Positions 25,104 to 34,863 of a DNA stretch of 64,000 bases are shown in pieces. A program made the position numbers and the translations under genes. Position 1 is the stretch's first letter. Each line of letters begins with the position of its first letter. This DNA comes from Clostridiales bacterium (GTDB lineage: Bacteria; Bacillota; Clostridia; Oscillospirales; Butyricicoccaceae), in NCBI GenBank assembly GCA_022775385.1, contig JALFIV010000033.1, positions 1 through 64,000 of the forward strand. The letters are read 5' to 3'. A model generated the notes under the pieces. It saw nothing but the letters and a program-made list of their open reading frames with translations, searched no databases and was not told the origin of the DNA.

Positions 25104-26942
25104 ATGCTGACACGTAAATTAAAACGTATTCTGCCCCGTGTGCAAAAGCCGGCCCGCTATGTCGGCGGCGAATGGGGTTCTGTGATCAAGGAGAAGGACG
25201 AGGTCTTTCTCCGCTTTGCCCTGTGCTTCCCCGACACCTATGAGGTCGGTATGTCGCATCTGGGCAGCCGGATTCTCTACGGACTGCTCAACAACGAGCC
25301 GGATATCTGGTGTGAGCGCGTGTTTGCGCCGTGGCTGGATATGGAGGAAGAGATGCGGAACGCCGGCATTCCGCTCTACGGACTGGAGAGCGGCGATGCG
25401 CTGAGCGAGTTTGACATGATCGGCTTTACCCTGCAGTATGAGCTGTCGTTCACCAACATTCTGAACATGCTGGATCTCGGCGGCGTGCCGGTCTATGCCA
25501 AGGACCGCACCGGACTGAAGCACATCGTCGTCTGCGGCGGTCCGTGTGCCTACAATCCGGAGCCGCTCGCGGATTTTGTCGATGTGTTCCAGATCGGTGA
25601 CGGCGAGGAGATGATGATCGACTTCACCAATCTGTACCGCCGCGCCAAGCAGGAGAACTGGAGCAAGGAGAAATTCCTGCGCGAGGCGAGTCAGATTCAG
25701 GGACTGTACGTTCCGAGTCTGTACGACGTCACCTATCACGAGGACGGCACGGTCAAGGCGGTCACGCCGCGCGACGGCGCGCCGGCATTTGTGCAGAAGC
25801 GCATTGTGCAGGATCTGGACAATATGTATTTCCCGGATACGCTCGTCGTCCCGTCCACCGAGATCGTCTTTGACCGCGCGATGGTCGAGCTGTTCCGCGG
25901 CTGTCCGCGCGGCTGCCGCTTCTGTCAGGCGGGACACACCTACCGTCCGCTCCGCAAGAAGAGCAAGGAGGTTCTGCTGAAGCAGGCAAAGGCGATTCTG
26001 GATCAGTCGGGCTACGAGGAGATCTCGCTGTCCTCGCTCTCGACCAGCGACTATTCCGAACTGGGCGAACTGGCGGACGAGCTGCTGAACTACTGCGAGG
26101 AAAAGCGCATCAGCCTGGCGCTGCCGTCCCTGCGCGCCGACTCGTTCTCCATCGATCTGATGGAGCGCGTGCAGAAGGTGCGCAAGAGCGGTCTGACGTT
26201 TGCGGCGGAGGCAGGAAGCCAGAGACTGCGCGACGTCATCAACAAGAATCTGACGGAGGAAGATCTGCTCAACGCGTGCAAGATCGCATTCGAGGGCGGC
26301 TGGAACAATGTCAAGCTGTACTTCATGATGGGTCTTCCGACCGAGACCAACGAGGACTTCGATGAGATGAGCCGTCTGTGCCGTTCGGTTGCGTACTGCT
26401 GGCGTCAGCACACGCCCAACCGCGCGCGCGGCGTCAAGATCACCGCGTCGACCTCCTGCTTTGTCCCCAAGCCGCAGACGCCGTTCCAGTGGGACGCGCA
26501 GGCGACCAAGGAAGAGCTGGACGAAAAGACCCGCTATCTGCGCGAGGTCATGAAGACCAAGAATGTCACATTCCGCTGGCACGATTCGGATGCGAGCTTT
26601 TTGGAGGGCGCGTTCGCGCGCGGCGACCGCCGTATGGCGGATGTCCTGTACACCGCGTGGAAATCCGGCTGCAAGATGGACGGATGGGACGCCTGCTTCT
26701 CGCTCGAGAAGTGGATGGATGCGTTTGCGGCGTGCGGACTGGATCCGGCGTTCTACGCCAACCGCCAGCGTCCGCTCGACGAGGTGTTCCCGTGGGATCA
26801 CATCGGCTGCGGCACGAGCAAGGAGCACCTCAAGCGGGAGTGGGAGCGCTCCCGCCGGGCGGAGACCACCCCCGCCTGTATCGACAAATGCGCCGGATGC
26901 GGCGCGGCGGGCCTGCTGAAGGGATGTGGATGTCATGTTTAA
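25104..26942 (+). CDS. B12-binding-type radical SAM protein, TIGR03960-like
   Basis: The 612-aa protein has an N-terminal region starting RILPRVQKPARYVGGEWGSV, typical of TIGR03960. A B12-binding-like Rossmann segment (CFPDTYEVGMSHLGSRILYG) follows, then a radical SAM domain with the C-x3-C-x2-C motif in CPRGCRFCQAGHTYRP. A cysteine cluster ends the protein (CIDKCAGCGAAGLLKGCGC). I chose the ATG at 25104, 5 nt after GGAGG. The family is widespread in Clostridia and always paired with TIGR03936, often near rng and ribosomal genes. A tRNA or rRNA modification role is suspected but not established. Confidence 0.88.
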   Translation: MLTRKLKRILPRVQKPARYVGGEWGSVIKEKDEVFLRFALCFPDTYEVGMSHLGSRILYGLLNNEPDIWCERVFAPWLDMEEEMRNAGIPLYGLESGDALSEFDMIGFTLQYELSFTNILNMLDLGGVPVYAKDRTGLKHIVVCGGPCAYNPEPLADFVDVFQIGDGEEMMIDFTNLYRRAKQENWSKEKFLREASQIQGLYVPSLYDVTYHEDGTVKAVTPRDGAPAFVQKRIVQDLDNMYFPDTLVVPSTEIVFDRAMVELFRGCPRGCRFCQAGHTYRPLRKKSKEVLLKQAKAILDQSGYEEISLSSLSTSDYSELGELADELLNYCEEKRISLALPSLRADSFSIDLMERVQKVRKSGLTFAAEAGSQRLRDVINKNLTEEDLLNACKIAFEGGWNNVKLYFMMGLPTETNEDFDEMSRLCRSVAYCWRQHTPNRARGVKITASTSCFVPKPQTPFQWDAQATKEELDEKTRYLREVMKTKNVTFRWHDSDASFLEGAFARGDRRMADVLYTAWKSGCKMDGWDACFSLEKWMDAFAACGLDPAFYANRQRPLDEVFPWDHIGCGTSKEHLKREWERSRRAETTPACIDKCAGCGAAGLLKGCGCHV

Positions 26943-27603
26943 GGCAAGAATGCGGTTTTCCAAGACGGACGAGGCGGCGTATATCTCGCATCTCGATCTG
27001 ATGCACTGTATGCAGCGCGTCATCGCCCGTGCGCAGCTTCCGGTGTGGTACACCGAGGGCTTCAACCAGCACATTTATATCTCGATCGCGCTCCCGCTGT
27101 CCACCGGATATTCCGGTGAGTGCGAATTTCTGGACTTCAACTGCACTGCGGACGAGATCCCGGCGGATGCGGTCGAACGCATGAACGCGGTCATGCCGCG
27201 CGGACTGAGCGTGCAGGAGATCTATCCGCTGAGCGACGGCGGACAGAAGGTGCGCGAGATCGCCTACTCCAAGTTTGAGATCACATGGGAGTTTGACGAC
27301 GGTGTTCCCGAAAACTTCTGCCGCGACGTGGAGGAGCTGTTTGCGCGGGAGGAGATTCTCATCCTCAAGCGCTCCAAGCGCGGCGAGAAGGAGGTCAACA
27401 TCAAGGATCTGATGAAGGGCATCTCGCTCGAGCAGGACACCGACTGTGTCCGCGCGTATGCAATTCTCGGCGCCGGCAACAATAACCTGAGTCCGGAGTA
27501 TGTGACCAGAACCATCACTGCGGAATATCCGCAGTATGCACCGGATGGCGTTTCCTATCACCATCTGATGACGTATGATACCAATCTGAATGAATTTCGA
27601 TAA
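26935..27603 (+). CDS. TIGR03936/DUF2344 family protein, partner of the radical SAM protein
   Basis: The 222-aa protein begins MFKARMRFSKTDEAAYISHLD, the characteristic DUF2344 start. The conserved HCMQRVIARAQLPVWYTEGFN and ALPLSTGYSGECE segments follow. It overlaps the radical SAM gene by 8 nt, so the two are translated together. In other bacteria the two domains can be fused, which supports a single functional unit. An upstream GTG at 26926 could add three residues. The biochemical role is unknown. Confidence 0.87.
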   Translation: MFKARMRFSKTDEAAYISHLDLMHCMQRVIARAQLPVWYTEGFNQHIYISIALPLSTGYSGECEFLDFNCTADEIPADAVERMNAVMPRGLSVQEIYPLSDGGQKVREIAYSKFEITWEFDDGVPENFCRDVEELFAREEILILKRSKRGEKEVNIKDLMKGISLEQDTDCVRAYAILGAGNNNLSPEYVTRTITAEYPQYAPDGVSYHHLMTYDTNLNEFR

Positions 27604-27607
27604 AGAT

Positions 27608-29044
27608 ATGATGAGTAAACAGACCAGACAGGTCTCACAGGAGCAGATTGCGCACCAGTGGGACTGCATCAATCAAATTCAGCATCTGCTCTCGGTTCGG
27701 GCGGATGCGCCGCACTTTTACTGTCAGACCTTCGGCTGTCAGCAGAACGAGGCGGACACCGAGCGCATCGCGGGCATGCTGCGCGAGATGGGCTACGAGC
27801 CGACGGACGACCCGAAAAACGCCAATGTCATCGTGGTCAACACCTGTGCGGTGCGCGAGCATGCGGAAAAGCGCGTGCTGGGCATCATGGGTCAGTACAC
27901 CCACCTCAAGGAGGAGAACGATGACCTGACCATCTGCATGTGCGGCTGTATGGTACAGCAGGAGCACATGGCGGAGAAAATCAAAAAGAGCTATCCGCGC
28001 GTCGACATTGTGTTCGGTACGCATGCGCTGTGGCGGTTCCCCGAACTGCTGCTGCGCCGTTTAAGCGGAAGCAAGCGCATTTTTGACATTTCGGGCGATG
28101 ACCGCGGCGAGATCTCCGAGGGACTGCCGGTTCTGCGCGGACAGGGCTGCCATGCGTGGCTGTCCATCATGTACGGCTGCAACAACTTCTGCACCTACTG
28201 CATCGTCCCGTATGTGCGCGGACGCGAGCGCAGCCGCAAGCCGGAGGACATCGAGCGTGAGTTCCGCGAGCTGATCGCGGAGGGCTACAAGGATATCACA
28301 CTGCTCGGACAGAACGTCAATTCCTACGGCAAGGATCTCGGACTCGGCGTGGATTTTGCGGATCTGCTGGCGCGGCTGGACAAGGTGCCGGGCGAGTACC
28401 GCATCCGTTTCATGACCAGCCACCCGAAGGACGCCTCGGACAAGCTGTTCGAGACGATGGCGAACGGCACACACATCAGCCATCAGCTGCATCTGCCGTT
28501 CCAGTCCGGCTCGGATGAGATCTTGAAGCGCATGAACCGCCACTACGACGCGGCGCACTACCGCAGTCTGATCCAGTCGGCGCGCGAGAAAATGCCCGAT
28601 CTCGTGCTGTCCTCCGACATCATCGTCGGATTCCCGGGAGAGACCGAGGAGGACTTCCAGAAGACGCTCGAGATGGTGCGCTTCGGACAGTATGATATTC
28701 TGTACACGTTCCTGTACTCCAAGCGGTCGGGCACGCCGGCGGCAGAGATGCCGGACAGCGCGACCAAGGAGGAAAAACAGGATCGGTTTGACCGCCTGCT
28801 CGCGGAGCAGGAGACCATCAACGCCGCGCGGCAGGAGGCGTATCAGGACCGCATCGTGCGCGTGCTGATCGACGGTACGTCCAACAGCAAGCAGCCGACG
28901 GATCATCCGCTGACCGGACGGACCGACGGCGGGCTGCTCGTCATGTGCCGCGGCGACGGACTGAAGCTGGGCGAATTTGCGGACGTCCGCATCGAGCGAA
29001 CCTCCCTGCGCGCCCTGTATGGTGTGGAGGTAGGAAATGGCTGA
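27608..29044 (+). CDS. miaB: tRNA-2-methylthio-N6-dimethylallyladenosine37 synthase
   Basis: MiaB methylthiolates i6A37, the product of MiaA, which is encoded at 33.7 kb in the same run of genes. The N-terminal UPF0004 domain has three cysteines (TFGCQQNEADTERI, NTCAVREHAEKR, CGCMVQQEHMA). The radical SAM motif is CNNFCTYCIVPYVRG, and the TRAM domain closes the protein with the KQPTDHPLTGRTDGG region. The true start is uncertain: ATG codons at 27590, 27608 and 27611 are in frame, and none has a strong ribosome site. The gene touches the DUF2344 stop and overlaps mutS by 8 nt. Confidence 0.95.
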   Translation: MMSKQTRQVSQEQIAHQWDCINQIQHLLSVRADAPHFYCQTFGCQQNEADTERIAGMLREMGYEPTDDPKNANVIVVNTCAVREHAEKRVLGIMGQYTHLKEENDDLTICMCGCMVQQEHMAEKIKKSYPRVDIVFGTHALWRFPELLLRRLSGSKRIFDISGDDRGEISEGLPVLRGQGCHAWLSIMYGCNNFCTYCIVPYVRGRERSRKPEDIEREFRELIAEGYKDITLLGQNVNSYGKDLGLGVDFADLLARLDKVPGEYRIRFMTSHPKDASDKLFETMANGTHISHQLHLPFQSGSDEILKRMNRHYDAAHYRSLIQSAREKMPDLVLSSDIIVGFPGETEEDFQKTLEMVRFGQYDILYTFLYSKRSGTPAAEMPDSATKEEKQDRFDRLLAEQETINAARQEAYQDRIVRVLIDGTSNSKQPTDHPLTGRTDGGLLVMCRGDGLKLGEFADVRIERTSLRALYGVEVGNG

Positions 29045-31634
29045 ATACACGCCGATGATCCAGCAGTATTTTGAGGTCAAAAAGACCTGTCAGGATGCGA
29101 TTTTGCTGTACCGGCTCGGCGATTTCTATGAAATGTTCTTTGACGACGCCAAGCTTGCGTCCAAGGAGCTTGATCTGGTGCTCACCGGACGCGACTGCGG
29201 ACAGGAGGAGCGCGCGCCGATGTGCGGCATTCCGTATCACTCCTGCGAGGGATACATCGCAAAGCTTGTGAAAAACGGCCACAAGGTCGCCATCTGCGAG
29301 CAGACGGAGGATCCCAAGAAAGCGAAGGGACTGGTGCGCCGCGAGATCATCCGCACGATCACGCCGGGAACCGTGATGGAATCCTCCATGCTGGAGGAGG
29401 GGAGCAACAACTACATCGCCTCGGTCTGCATCTGGGGACAGAACGCCGGCATCTGCTTTGCGGATATCTCCACCGGCGAGGTGCTCGCGACCGGCTGTGT
29501 GTCGGGAGACCTCGGCACGTACTGCATCGGCGAGCTGGGACGGTTCCTCCCGAAGGAGGTCGTTCTGTCCTCCGCGGCGGCGGAGGATGCATCGCTCATG
29601 CAGTTCCTCTCCGAGCGGCTGGAGTGCGGGACGGAGATTCTGCCGGACGAGCAGTTTGATCCGGAGCACTGCCGCAAACAGGTGGAGACCCGATTCAAGG
29701 AGGGAACCGAGGAGGCGCTCGGCGACAATGTTGCGATCGCCTGTGCGATTGGTGCGCTCATGCAGTATCTGGCGGAGACGCAGAAATCGCATCTGGATCA
29801 TCTGCACACGCTGAATTTCTACCGTCAGGGCCAGTACATGGAGCTGGATATGAACGCCAAGCGCAATCTGGAGCTGTTCGAGACCATGCGCGCCAAGGAG
29901 AAAAAAGGCTCGCTGCTGTGGGTGATCGATCATACCAAGACCGCGATGGGCGCGCGCATGCTGCGCCAGTGGCTGAGCAAGCCGCTGCTGAATCCGAATC
30001 TCATCGCCGCACGTCAGAAGGCGGTCGGCGAGCTCAAGGACAATATGCTCGTGCGCAGCGACCTGACGGACATCCTGCGGCGGGCGTTCGATATGGAGCG
30101 CCTGATCGGACGAGTGGTGTACGGTACGGCAAACTGCCGCGACCTGCGCGCACTCAGCCAGACCATCGCGCTGGTGCCGGAGATCCGCACGCTGCTCGGC
30201 TCGTGCGGCGCCGATCTGCTCGCTGTCCTGTGCGATGCGATGGATGACTTGGGCGATATGCAGGCGCTGATTGACGCCTCGATCATTGAGGAGCCGCCGT
30301 TCTCGCTGCGCGAGGGCGGGTTTATCCGCGAGGGCTACAGCGCGAAGCTGGACGAGCTGCGCGATATCGCCTCCGGCGGAAAGGGCAAGATCGCGGCGAT
30401 TGAACAGCGCGAGCGCGAGGCGACCGGCATCTCCAAGCTGAAGGTCGGTTACAACCGCGTCTTTGGCTATTATATCGAAGTATCGCGCCTGCAGTCCGCG
30501 CAGGTGCCGGATCACTATATTCGAAAGCAGACGCTCGCAAACTGTGAGCGCTATATCACACAGGAGCTCAAGGAGTATGAGAACACCGTGCTGAACGCAC
30601 AGGAGCAGATTGTCGATCTGGAGTATCAGCTGTTCTGCGAGGTGCGCGAGCAGGTGGCGCTTGCGGTGCACCGCATTCAGGCGACCGCGCAGGCGGTTGC
30701 GCAGACCGATGTGCTGTGCTCGCTCGCGGAGGTAGCGGATCTGTATCAGTACTCCTGTCCGACTGTGGACTATTCCTCGGTCATTGAGATTCAGGACGGA
30801 CGGCATCCGGTGGTCGAGCAGGTGCTGCGCGACACGATGTTTATCGCAAACGACACCCTGCTCGACGACAAAAACAACCGCATCGCGGTCATCACCGGAC
30901 CGAACATGGCCGGCAAATCGACCTACATGCGTCAGGTCGCGCTGATCACGATTCTGGCGCAGATGGGTTCGTTCGTTCCGGCGAAATACGCGCGCATCGG
31001 CATCGTCGACCGCGTGTTCACCCGTGTCGGCGCGTCGGACGATCTGGCGAGCGGTCAGTCCACCTTCATGGTGGAGATGAGCGAGGTCGCGGACATTCTG
31101 AACTACGCGACGCGGTCGAGTCTGGTCATTCTGGATGAGATCGGACGCGGCACCTCGACGTTCGACGGCATGAGCATCGCCCGTGCGGTGATCGAATATA
31201 TCGCAAACCGCCGGCATCTCGGTGCGCGGACGCTGTTTGCGACACACTATCACGAGCTGACCGCGCTCGAGCACATGATCGACGGGATCAAGAACTACAA
31301 CATCGCGGTCAAAAAGCACGGCGACGACATCACGTTCCTGCGCAAGATTGTGCCGGGCGGTGCGGACGACAGCTACGGCATCGAGGTCGCCAAGCTCGCG
31401 GGAATCCCGAATCCGGTGATCCGCCGCGCCAAGCGCATCCTCAAGGATCTGGAGGCGAGCTCGCCCGATATCGTAATGAACGAGCTGAATGAGGAGGAGC
31501 CGGAGGAGCAGGTGTCTCTGCTGGATGTCCAGAGCGACGCGGTCGGCGAGCGGCTGCGTCAGGTCAACATCGACACGATGACGCCGCTCGAGGCGCTCAA
31601 CCTGCTGTATGAGCTGAAACAGATGGTAAACTGA
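29037..31634 (+). CDS. mutS: DNA mismatch recognition ATPase MutS
   Basis: The 865-aa protein has the mismatch-contact motif FYEMFFDDA near residue 35 (Phe and Glu of the F-x-E element), followed by connector, lever and clamp domains. The ABC-type ATPase domain has Walker A GPNMAGKSTYMRQ, Walker B VILDEIGRGTSTFDG and the HYHELTALE helix. A C-terminal dimerisation helix ends it. It recognises mismatches and recruits MutL, whose gene is 13 nt downstream. GGAGG lies 7 nt before the ATG, inside the end of miaB. Confidence 0.97.
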   Translation: MAEYTPMIQQYFEVKKTCQDAILLYRLGDFYEMFFDDAKLASKELDLVLTGRDCGQEERAPMCGIPYHSCEGYIAKLVKNGHKVAICEQTEDPKKAKGLVRREIIRTITPGTVMESSMLEEGSNNYIASVCIWGQNAGICFADISTGEVLATGCVSGDLGTYCIGELGRFLPKEVVLSSAAAEDASLMQFLSERLECGTEILPDEQFDPEHCRKQVETRFKEGTEEALGDNVAIACAIGALMQYLAETQKSHLDHLHTLNFYRQGQYMELDMNAKRNLELFETMRAKEKKGSLLWVIDHTKTAMGARMLRQWLSKPLLNPNLIAARQKAVGELKDNMLVRSDLTDILRRAFDMERLIGRVVYGTANCRDLRALSQTIALVPEIRTLLGSCGADLLAVLCDAMDDLGDMQALIDASIIEEPPFSLREGGFIREGYSAKLDELRDIASGGKGKIAAIEQREREATGISKLKVGYNRVFGYYIEVSRLQSAQVPDHYIRKQTLANCERYITQELKEYENTVLNAQEQIVDLEYQLFCEVREQVALAVHRIQATAQAVAQTDVLCSLAEVADLYQYSCPTVDYSSVIEIQDGRHPVVEQVLRDTMFIANDTLLDDKNNRIAVITGPNMAGKSTYMRQVALITILAQMGSFVPAKYARIGIVDRVFTRVGASDDLASGQSTFMVEMSEVADILNYATRSSLVILDEIGRGTSTFDGMSIARAVIEYIANRRHLGARTLFATHYHELTALEHMIDGIKNYNIAVKKHGDDITFLRKIVPGGADDSYGIEVAKLAGIPNPVIRRAKRILKDLEASSPDIVMNELNEEEPEEQVSLLDVQSDAVGERLRQVNIDTMTPLEALNLLYELKQMVN

Positions 31635-31647
31635 AAGGAGAATTGCT

Positions 31648-33666
31648 GTGCCGGTTATTCACGAACTGGATTCCCATATGTCCGATCTGATTGCGGCGGG
31701 AGAAGTGGTCGAACGGCCGTCCTCGGTCTGCAAGGAGCTGATTGAAAATTCCATCGACGCCGGTGCGACACAGATTACCGTTGAGATCGAACACGGCGGC
31801 ATCTCCTATCTGCGCATTCAGGACAACGGATGCGGCATGGAGCCGGCGGACGCGCCGACGGCGTTTCTGCGCCATGCGACCAGCAAGATCCGCACCAAGG
31901 AGGATCTCGCGGCGATCGGCACGCTCGGCTTCCGCGGCGAGGCGCTCGCGGCAATCTCCGCGGTCTCCCGCGTCGACCTGTTCACCAAGCAGAAGGGAAC
32001 GCTCGAGGGCACCCATCTGTTTGTGGAGGCGGGGACGGTCAAGGTCAACGAGAGCGCCGGCTGTCCGGACGGCACGACCTTCGTCATCCGCGATCTGTTT
32101 TACAACACACCGGCGCGCATGAAGTTCCTCAAAAAGGACTTCACCGAGGCGGGCTATGTCGTGTCGGTGGTGGAGCACGCGGCGGAGAGTCATCCGGAGA
32201 TCGCGTTCCGGTGCATCCGCGACGGCAAGACCGTGTTCCACTCTCCGGGAACCGGAGAGCTCCAGCAGGCGGTATTCGCGGTGTTCGGCAGGGAGCTGTC
32301 GCGCAATCTGATCCCGATTCCGCCGGTCACGATGGAGGATGTACGGGTACACGGATTTCTGTCCAAACCGCATGCGCCGCGCGCGAACCGGTCGTATCAG
32401 CACTTTTTCGTCAACGGACGCTTCATCAAATCCAAGCTGATTCAGGCGGCGATGGAGGAGGCGTACCGCAACGCGATTATCACCGGCAAATTCCCCTACG
32501 GCTGTCTGTGCATCGACCTGCCGCTCAGTCAGGTGGATGTCAACGTGCATCCGGCCAAGACCGAGGTCAAATTTGCCTTTGAAAAGAAGATTTTCTCCGC
32601 CGTATACACCGCGTGCAAGGGCGCGCTGGCGGCGGAGGACAACGTGCCGCAGATTCGGGCGGCGGAGATCAAAACGCCGCGCCCCGCGGTGCAGGAGAGC
32701 AGACCGGAACGAAAGCCGGTTGAGACACCCGCGCCGCGTCCGTCGGCCGCTCCCCAGCGGAGCGAGGCGGATGCCGACCGCCTCGACCGCATCCGCCGCA
32801 TGAGCGGACTGTCCCGCCCGTCGGAGCGGACTTCGGGAGCCGGAACGCTGTCGGCAGGGGGCGGATACCGCACGGGCGGTTCCGCGCCGCGGCGGAGCTT
32901 CCGTCCGTTTGTGGATGTGGATGCATCCGATGAGGAAGTGCTCGACACGGTCTCAAAGCCGTCCCTGCCGTTGGAGGAGCCGACTGCAGAGCAGGAGACG
33001 CTGCTGCCCGAGACGGAGGTGCAGATCGAGACTCCCGAACCGGTTTCCGAGCCGGAACGGGTTTCCGAAGAGATTCCGACCACGCTGGAGCAGGCGCGTC
33101 CGTCGGCGAAGGTGATCGGCTCGTGCTTCTCGACCTACATCCTCGCGGAGGATGCGGACGGTCTGATTCTGATCGACAAGCACGCGGCGCACGAGCGCAT
33201 GATCTTTAACGAACTGCAGAAATCCGCCGAGATCCCGACCCAGATGCTGCTCGAGCCGGTGGTCGTGGAACTGACAAGCGAGGAATTTGCGGCGGTGACC
33301 GGGAATCGGGAGACGGTGGAGGCGGTCGGCTTCCGTGCCGAGCCGTTCGGACGCCACAGCATCGCGGTGCGCGAGGCACCGGCGTATCTGGAGGCGGCGG
33401 AGATCCCGATGACCATGTCGGAGGTCGCGCAGAAGCTGCTCGACCGCCGCACGCCCATGCCGGACAAGCGGGACGATCTGATCCACATGGTTTCCTGTAA
33501 GGCGGCGATCAAGGGCGGATGGGAGACGAGCACCGCCGAACTGCAGGCAATCTGCGACCGCGTGATTTCGGATCCGGACATCGCCTGCTGTCCGCACGGA
33601 CGACCGGTGATGGTTCGCCTGACCAAGTACGAGCTGGACAAGCTGTTCAAGCGCGTCAACCAGTAA
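31648..33666 (+). CDS. mutL: DNA mismatch repair protein MutL
   Basis: The start is a GTG at 31648 behind AAAGGAG. The 672-aa protein has the GHKL ATPase motifs ENSIDAGATQI, DNGCGM, GFRGEAL and GTTF-type loops in the first 330 residues. A low-complexity linker rich in Pro, Glu and Arg (about 340-490) follows, then a C-terminal dimerisation domain. That domain contains DKHAAHERMIFNELQ, the DQHAAHER-like endonuclease motif, and the CPHGRP motif. Both indicate the latent nicking endonuclease found in bacteria without MutH. Confidence 0.96.
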   Translation: MPVIHELDSHMSDLIAAGEVVERPSSVCKELIENSIDAGATQITVEIEHGGISYLRIQDNGCGMEPADAPTAFLRHATSKIRTKEDLAAIGTLGFRGEALAAISAVSRVDLFTKQKGTLEGTHLFVEAGTVKVNESAGCPDGTTFVIRDLFYNTPARMKFLKKDFTEAGYVVSVVEHAAESHPEIAFRCIRDGKTVFHSPGTGELQQAVFAVFGRELSRNLIPIPPVTMEDVRVHGFLSKPHAPRANRSYQHFFVNGRFIKSKLIQAAMEEAYRNAIITGKFPYGCLCIDLPLSQVDVNVHPAKTEVKFAFEKKIFSAVYTACKGALAAEDNVPQIRAAEIKTPRPAVQESRPERKPVETPAPRPSAAPQRSEADADRLDRIRRMSGLSRPSERTSGAGTLSAGGGYRTGGSAPRRSFRPFVDVDASDEEVLDTVSKPSLPLEEPTAEQETLLPETEVQIETPEPVSEPERVSEEIPTTLEQARPSAKVIGSCFSTYILAEDADGLILIDKHAAHERMIFNELQKSAEIPTQMLLEPVVVELTSEEFAAVTGNRETVEAVGFRAEPFGRHSIAVREAPAYLEAAEIPMTMSEVAQKLLDRRTPMPDKRDDLIHMVSCKAAIKGGWETSTAELQAICDRVISDPDIACCPHGRPVMVRLTKYELDKLFKRVNQ

Positions 33667-33689
33667 ACGACCGAAGGAGAGGAAATCCC

Positions 33690-34637
33690 ATGCAGCAAAA
33701 ATTGATCTGTATCGTCGGACCGACGGCGTCGGGAAAGACCGCGCTGTCGATTGCGCTTGCCAAAAAGCTGGATACCGAGATCATCTCGTCGGATTCCATG
33801 CAGATTTACCGTGGGATGGACATCGGAACGGCGAAGCCGGACATGGCGGAGCGTGACGGGGTGATCCATCACATGCTGGACGCCGCGGAGCCGGGAGAGG
33901 ATTTCTCGGCGGCGCGGTATCAGAGCATGGCGGACGCCTGTGCACAGTCCATCCTGTCGCGCGGACGCATCCCGATTGTGTGCGGCGGCACCGGTCTGTA
34001 TCTCGATGCGCTGATCGAGGGAAACACGTTTTCCGGAGAGGACGATTCCGGTCATCTGCGGGCATATTTCCGCGGAATTGCCGAGCGGGGCGGCGTGCAT
34101 CAGCTGCATCAGATGCTGCGCGCGGTCGATCCCGAATCGGCGGACAAGATCCACGAAAACAACGTCAAGCGCGTCATCCGCGCGCTGGAGGTCTATTCCC
34201 AGACCGGCATGACGATCGGGGAATACAACCGTCAGAACAAGCCGAAGGAGCCGAAGTACGACGCGGTGCTGATTGCGCTGTGTCCGTCCGACCGCGAGGT
34301 GCTGTACGACCGCATCAACCGGCGCGTGGATCAGATGATGGCGCAGGGACTGCTCGAGGAGACCGAGCGGCTGTGGAAGGCGGGCGCCCTGCGCGGAACG
34401 GCGGCGCAGGCAATCGGATACAAGGAGATTGTGCCGTATCTCACGGGAGAAGCCGCGCTGGCGGACTGCGTGGAGGACCTCAAGCGCGCGTCGCGCAACT
34501 ATGCCAAACGGCAGCTGACCTGGCTGCGGCGCGACAAGCGGGTGAACTGGATGACGTATGACGCCGCCGAGGAATTCCCCGCACTGCTCACGCGCGTGAT
34601 GCATCTGCTCGCGGAAAACGGCATTGCGGCGGAGTGA
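33690..34637 (+). CDS. miaA: tRNA dimethylallyltransferase
   Basis: MiaA adds dimethylallyl to A37 of UNN-decoding tRNAs, giving the substrate of MiaB. The 315-aa protein has the P-loop GPTASGKTALS, the DSMQIYRGMDIGTAKP motif and the GGTGLYLDAL segment. The conserved QAIGYKEI and KRQLTWLRRDK follow near the C-terminus. The start is the ATG at 33690 with AAGGAGAGG upstream; the open frame extends further left inside mutL but lacks a site. It ends the miaB-mutS-mutL-miaA run. hfq, often next to miaA elsewhere, lies 8.5 kb away. Confidence 0.96.
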   Translation: MQQKLICIVGPTASGKTALSIALAKKLDTEIISSDSMQIYRGMDIGTAKPDMAERDGVIHHMLDAAEPGEDFSAARYQSMADACAQSILSRGRIPIVCGGTGLYLDALIEGNTFSGEDDSGHLRAYFRGIAERGGVHQLHQMLRAVDPESADKIHENNVKRVIRALEVYSQTGMTIGEYNRQNKPKEPKYDAVLIALCPSDREVLYDRINRRVDQMMAQGLLEETERLWKAGALRGTAAQAIGYKEIVPYLTGEAALADCVEDLKRASRNYAKRQLTWLRRDKRVNWMTYDAAEEFPALLTRVMHLLAENGIAAE

Positions 34638-34648
34638 GAAAAAAACAG

Positions 34649-34695
34649 AGACCAGCGGACGTCATCCGGACGGAGGGCGGATCGCCGGTCTTTTT
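34649..34695 (+). terminator. terminator after miaA
   Basis: The outer stem AGACC/GGTCT plus inner GCGG/CCG pairings is followed by TTTTT. Confidence 0.75.
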
Positions 34696-34746
34696 GTGTT
34701 TTGCGGGGAATCCGCGCGGAAAACGGGAATTCCGGCGCAATTCAAT

Positions 34747-34775
34747 TTTACATCTCGGCGAAGTTGGTATATAAT
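34747..34775 (+). promoter_or_regulatory. promoter of the tetrapyrrole operon
   Basis: TTTACA (34747-34752), a 17-bp spacer and TATAAT (34770-34775) give a leader of about 80 nt before hemA. The leader holds two small hairpins, CGATCC/GGATCG and CCTGC/GCAGG, the second just before the GAGGAG ribosome site. Confidence 0.7.
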
Positions 34776-34863
34776 GCGAAAGAGAGCGATCCCATCATAG
34801 CAAGTGGATCGGGGTTCTTCCTGCGCCAAGCAGGGAGAAAACAGCGATGAGGAGAAAACAGAT

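Noticed and set aside
28941-31319. A 792-codon open frame on the minus strand across mutS
   Set aside because: It is an antisense shadow of mutS with no domain signature.
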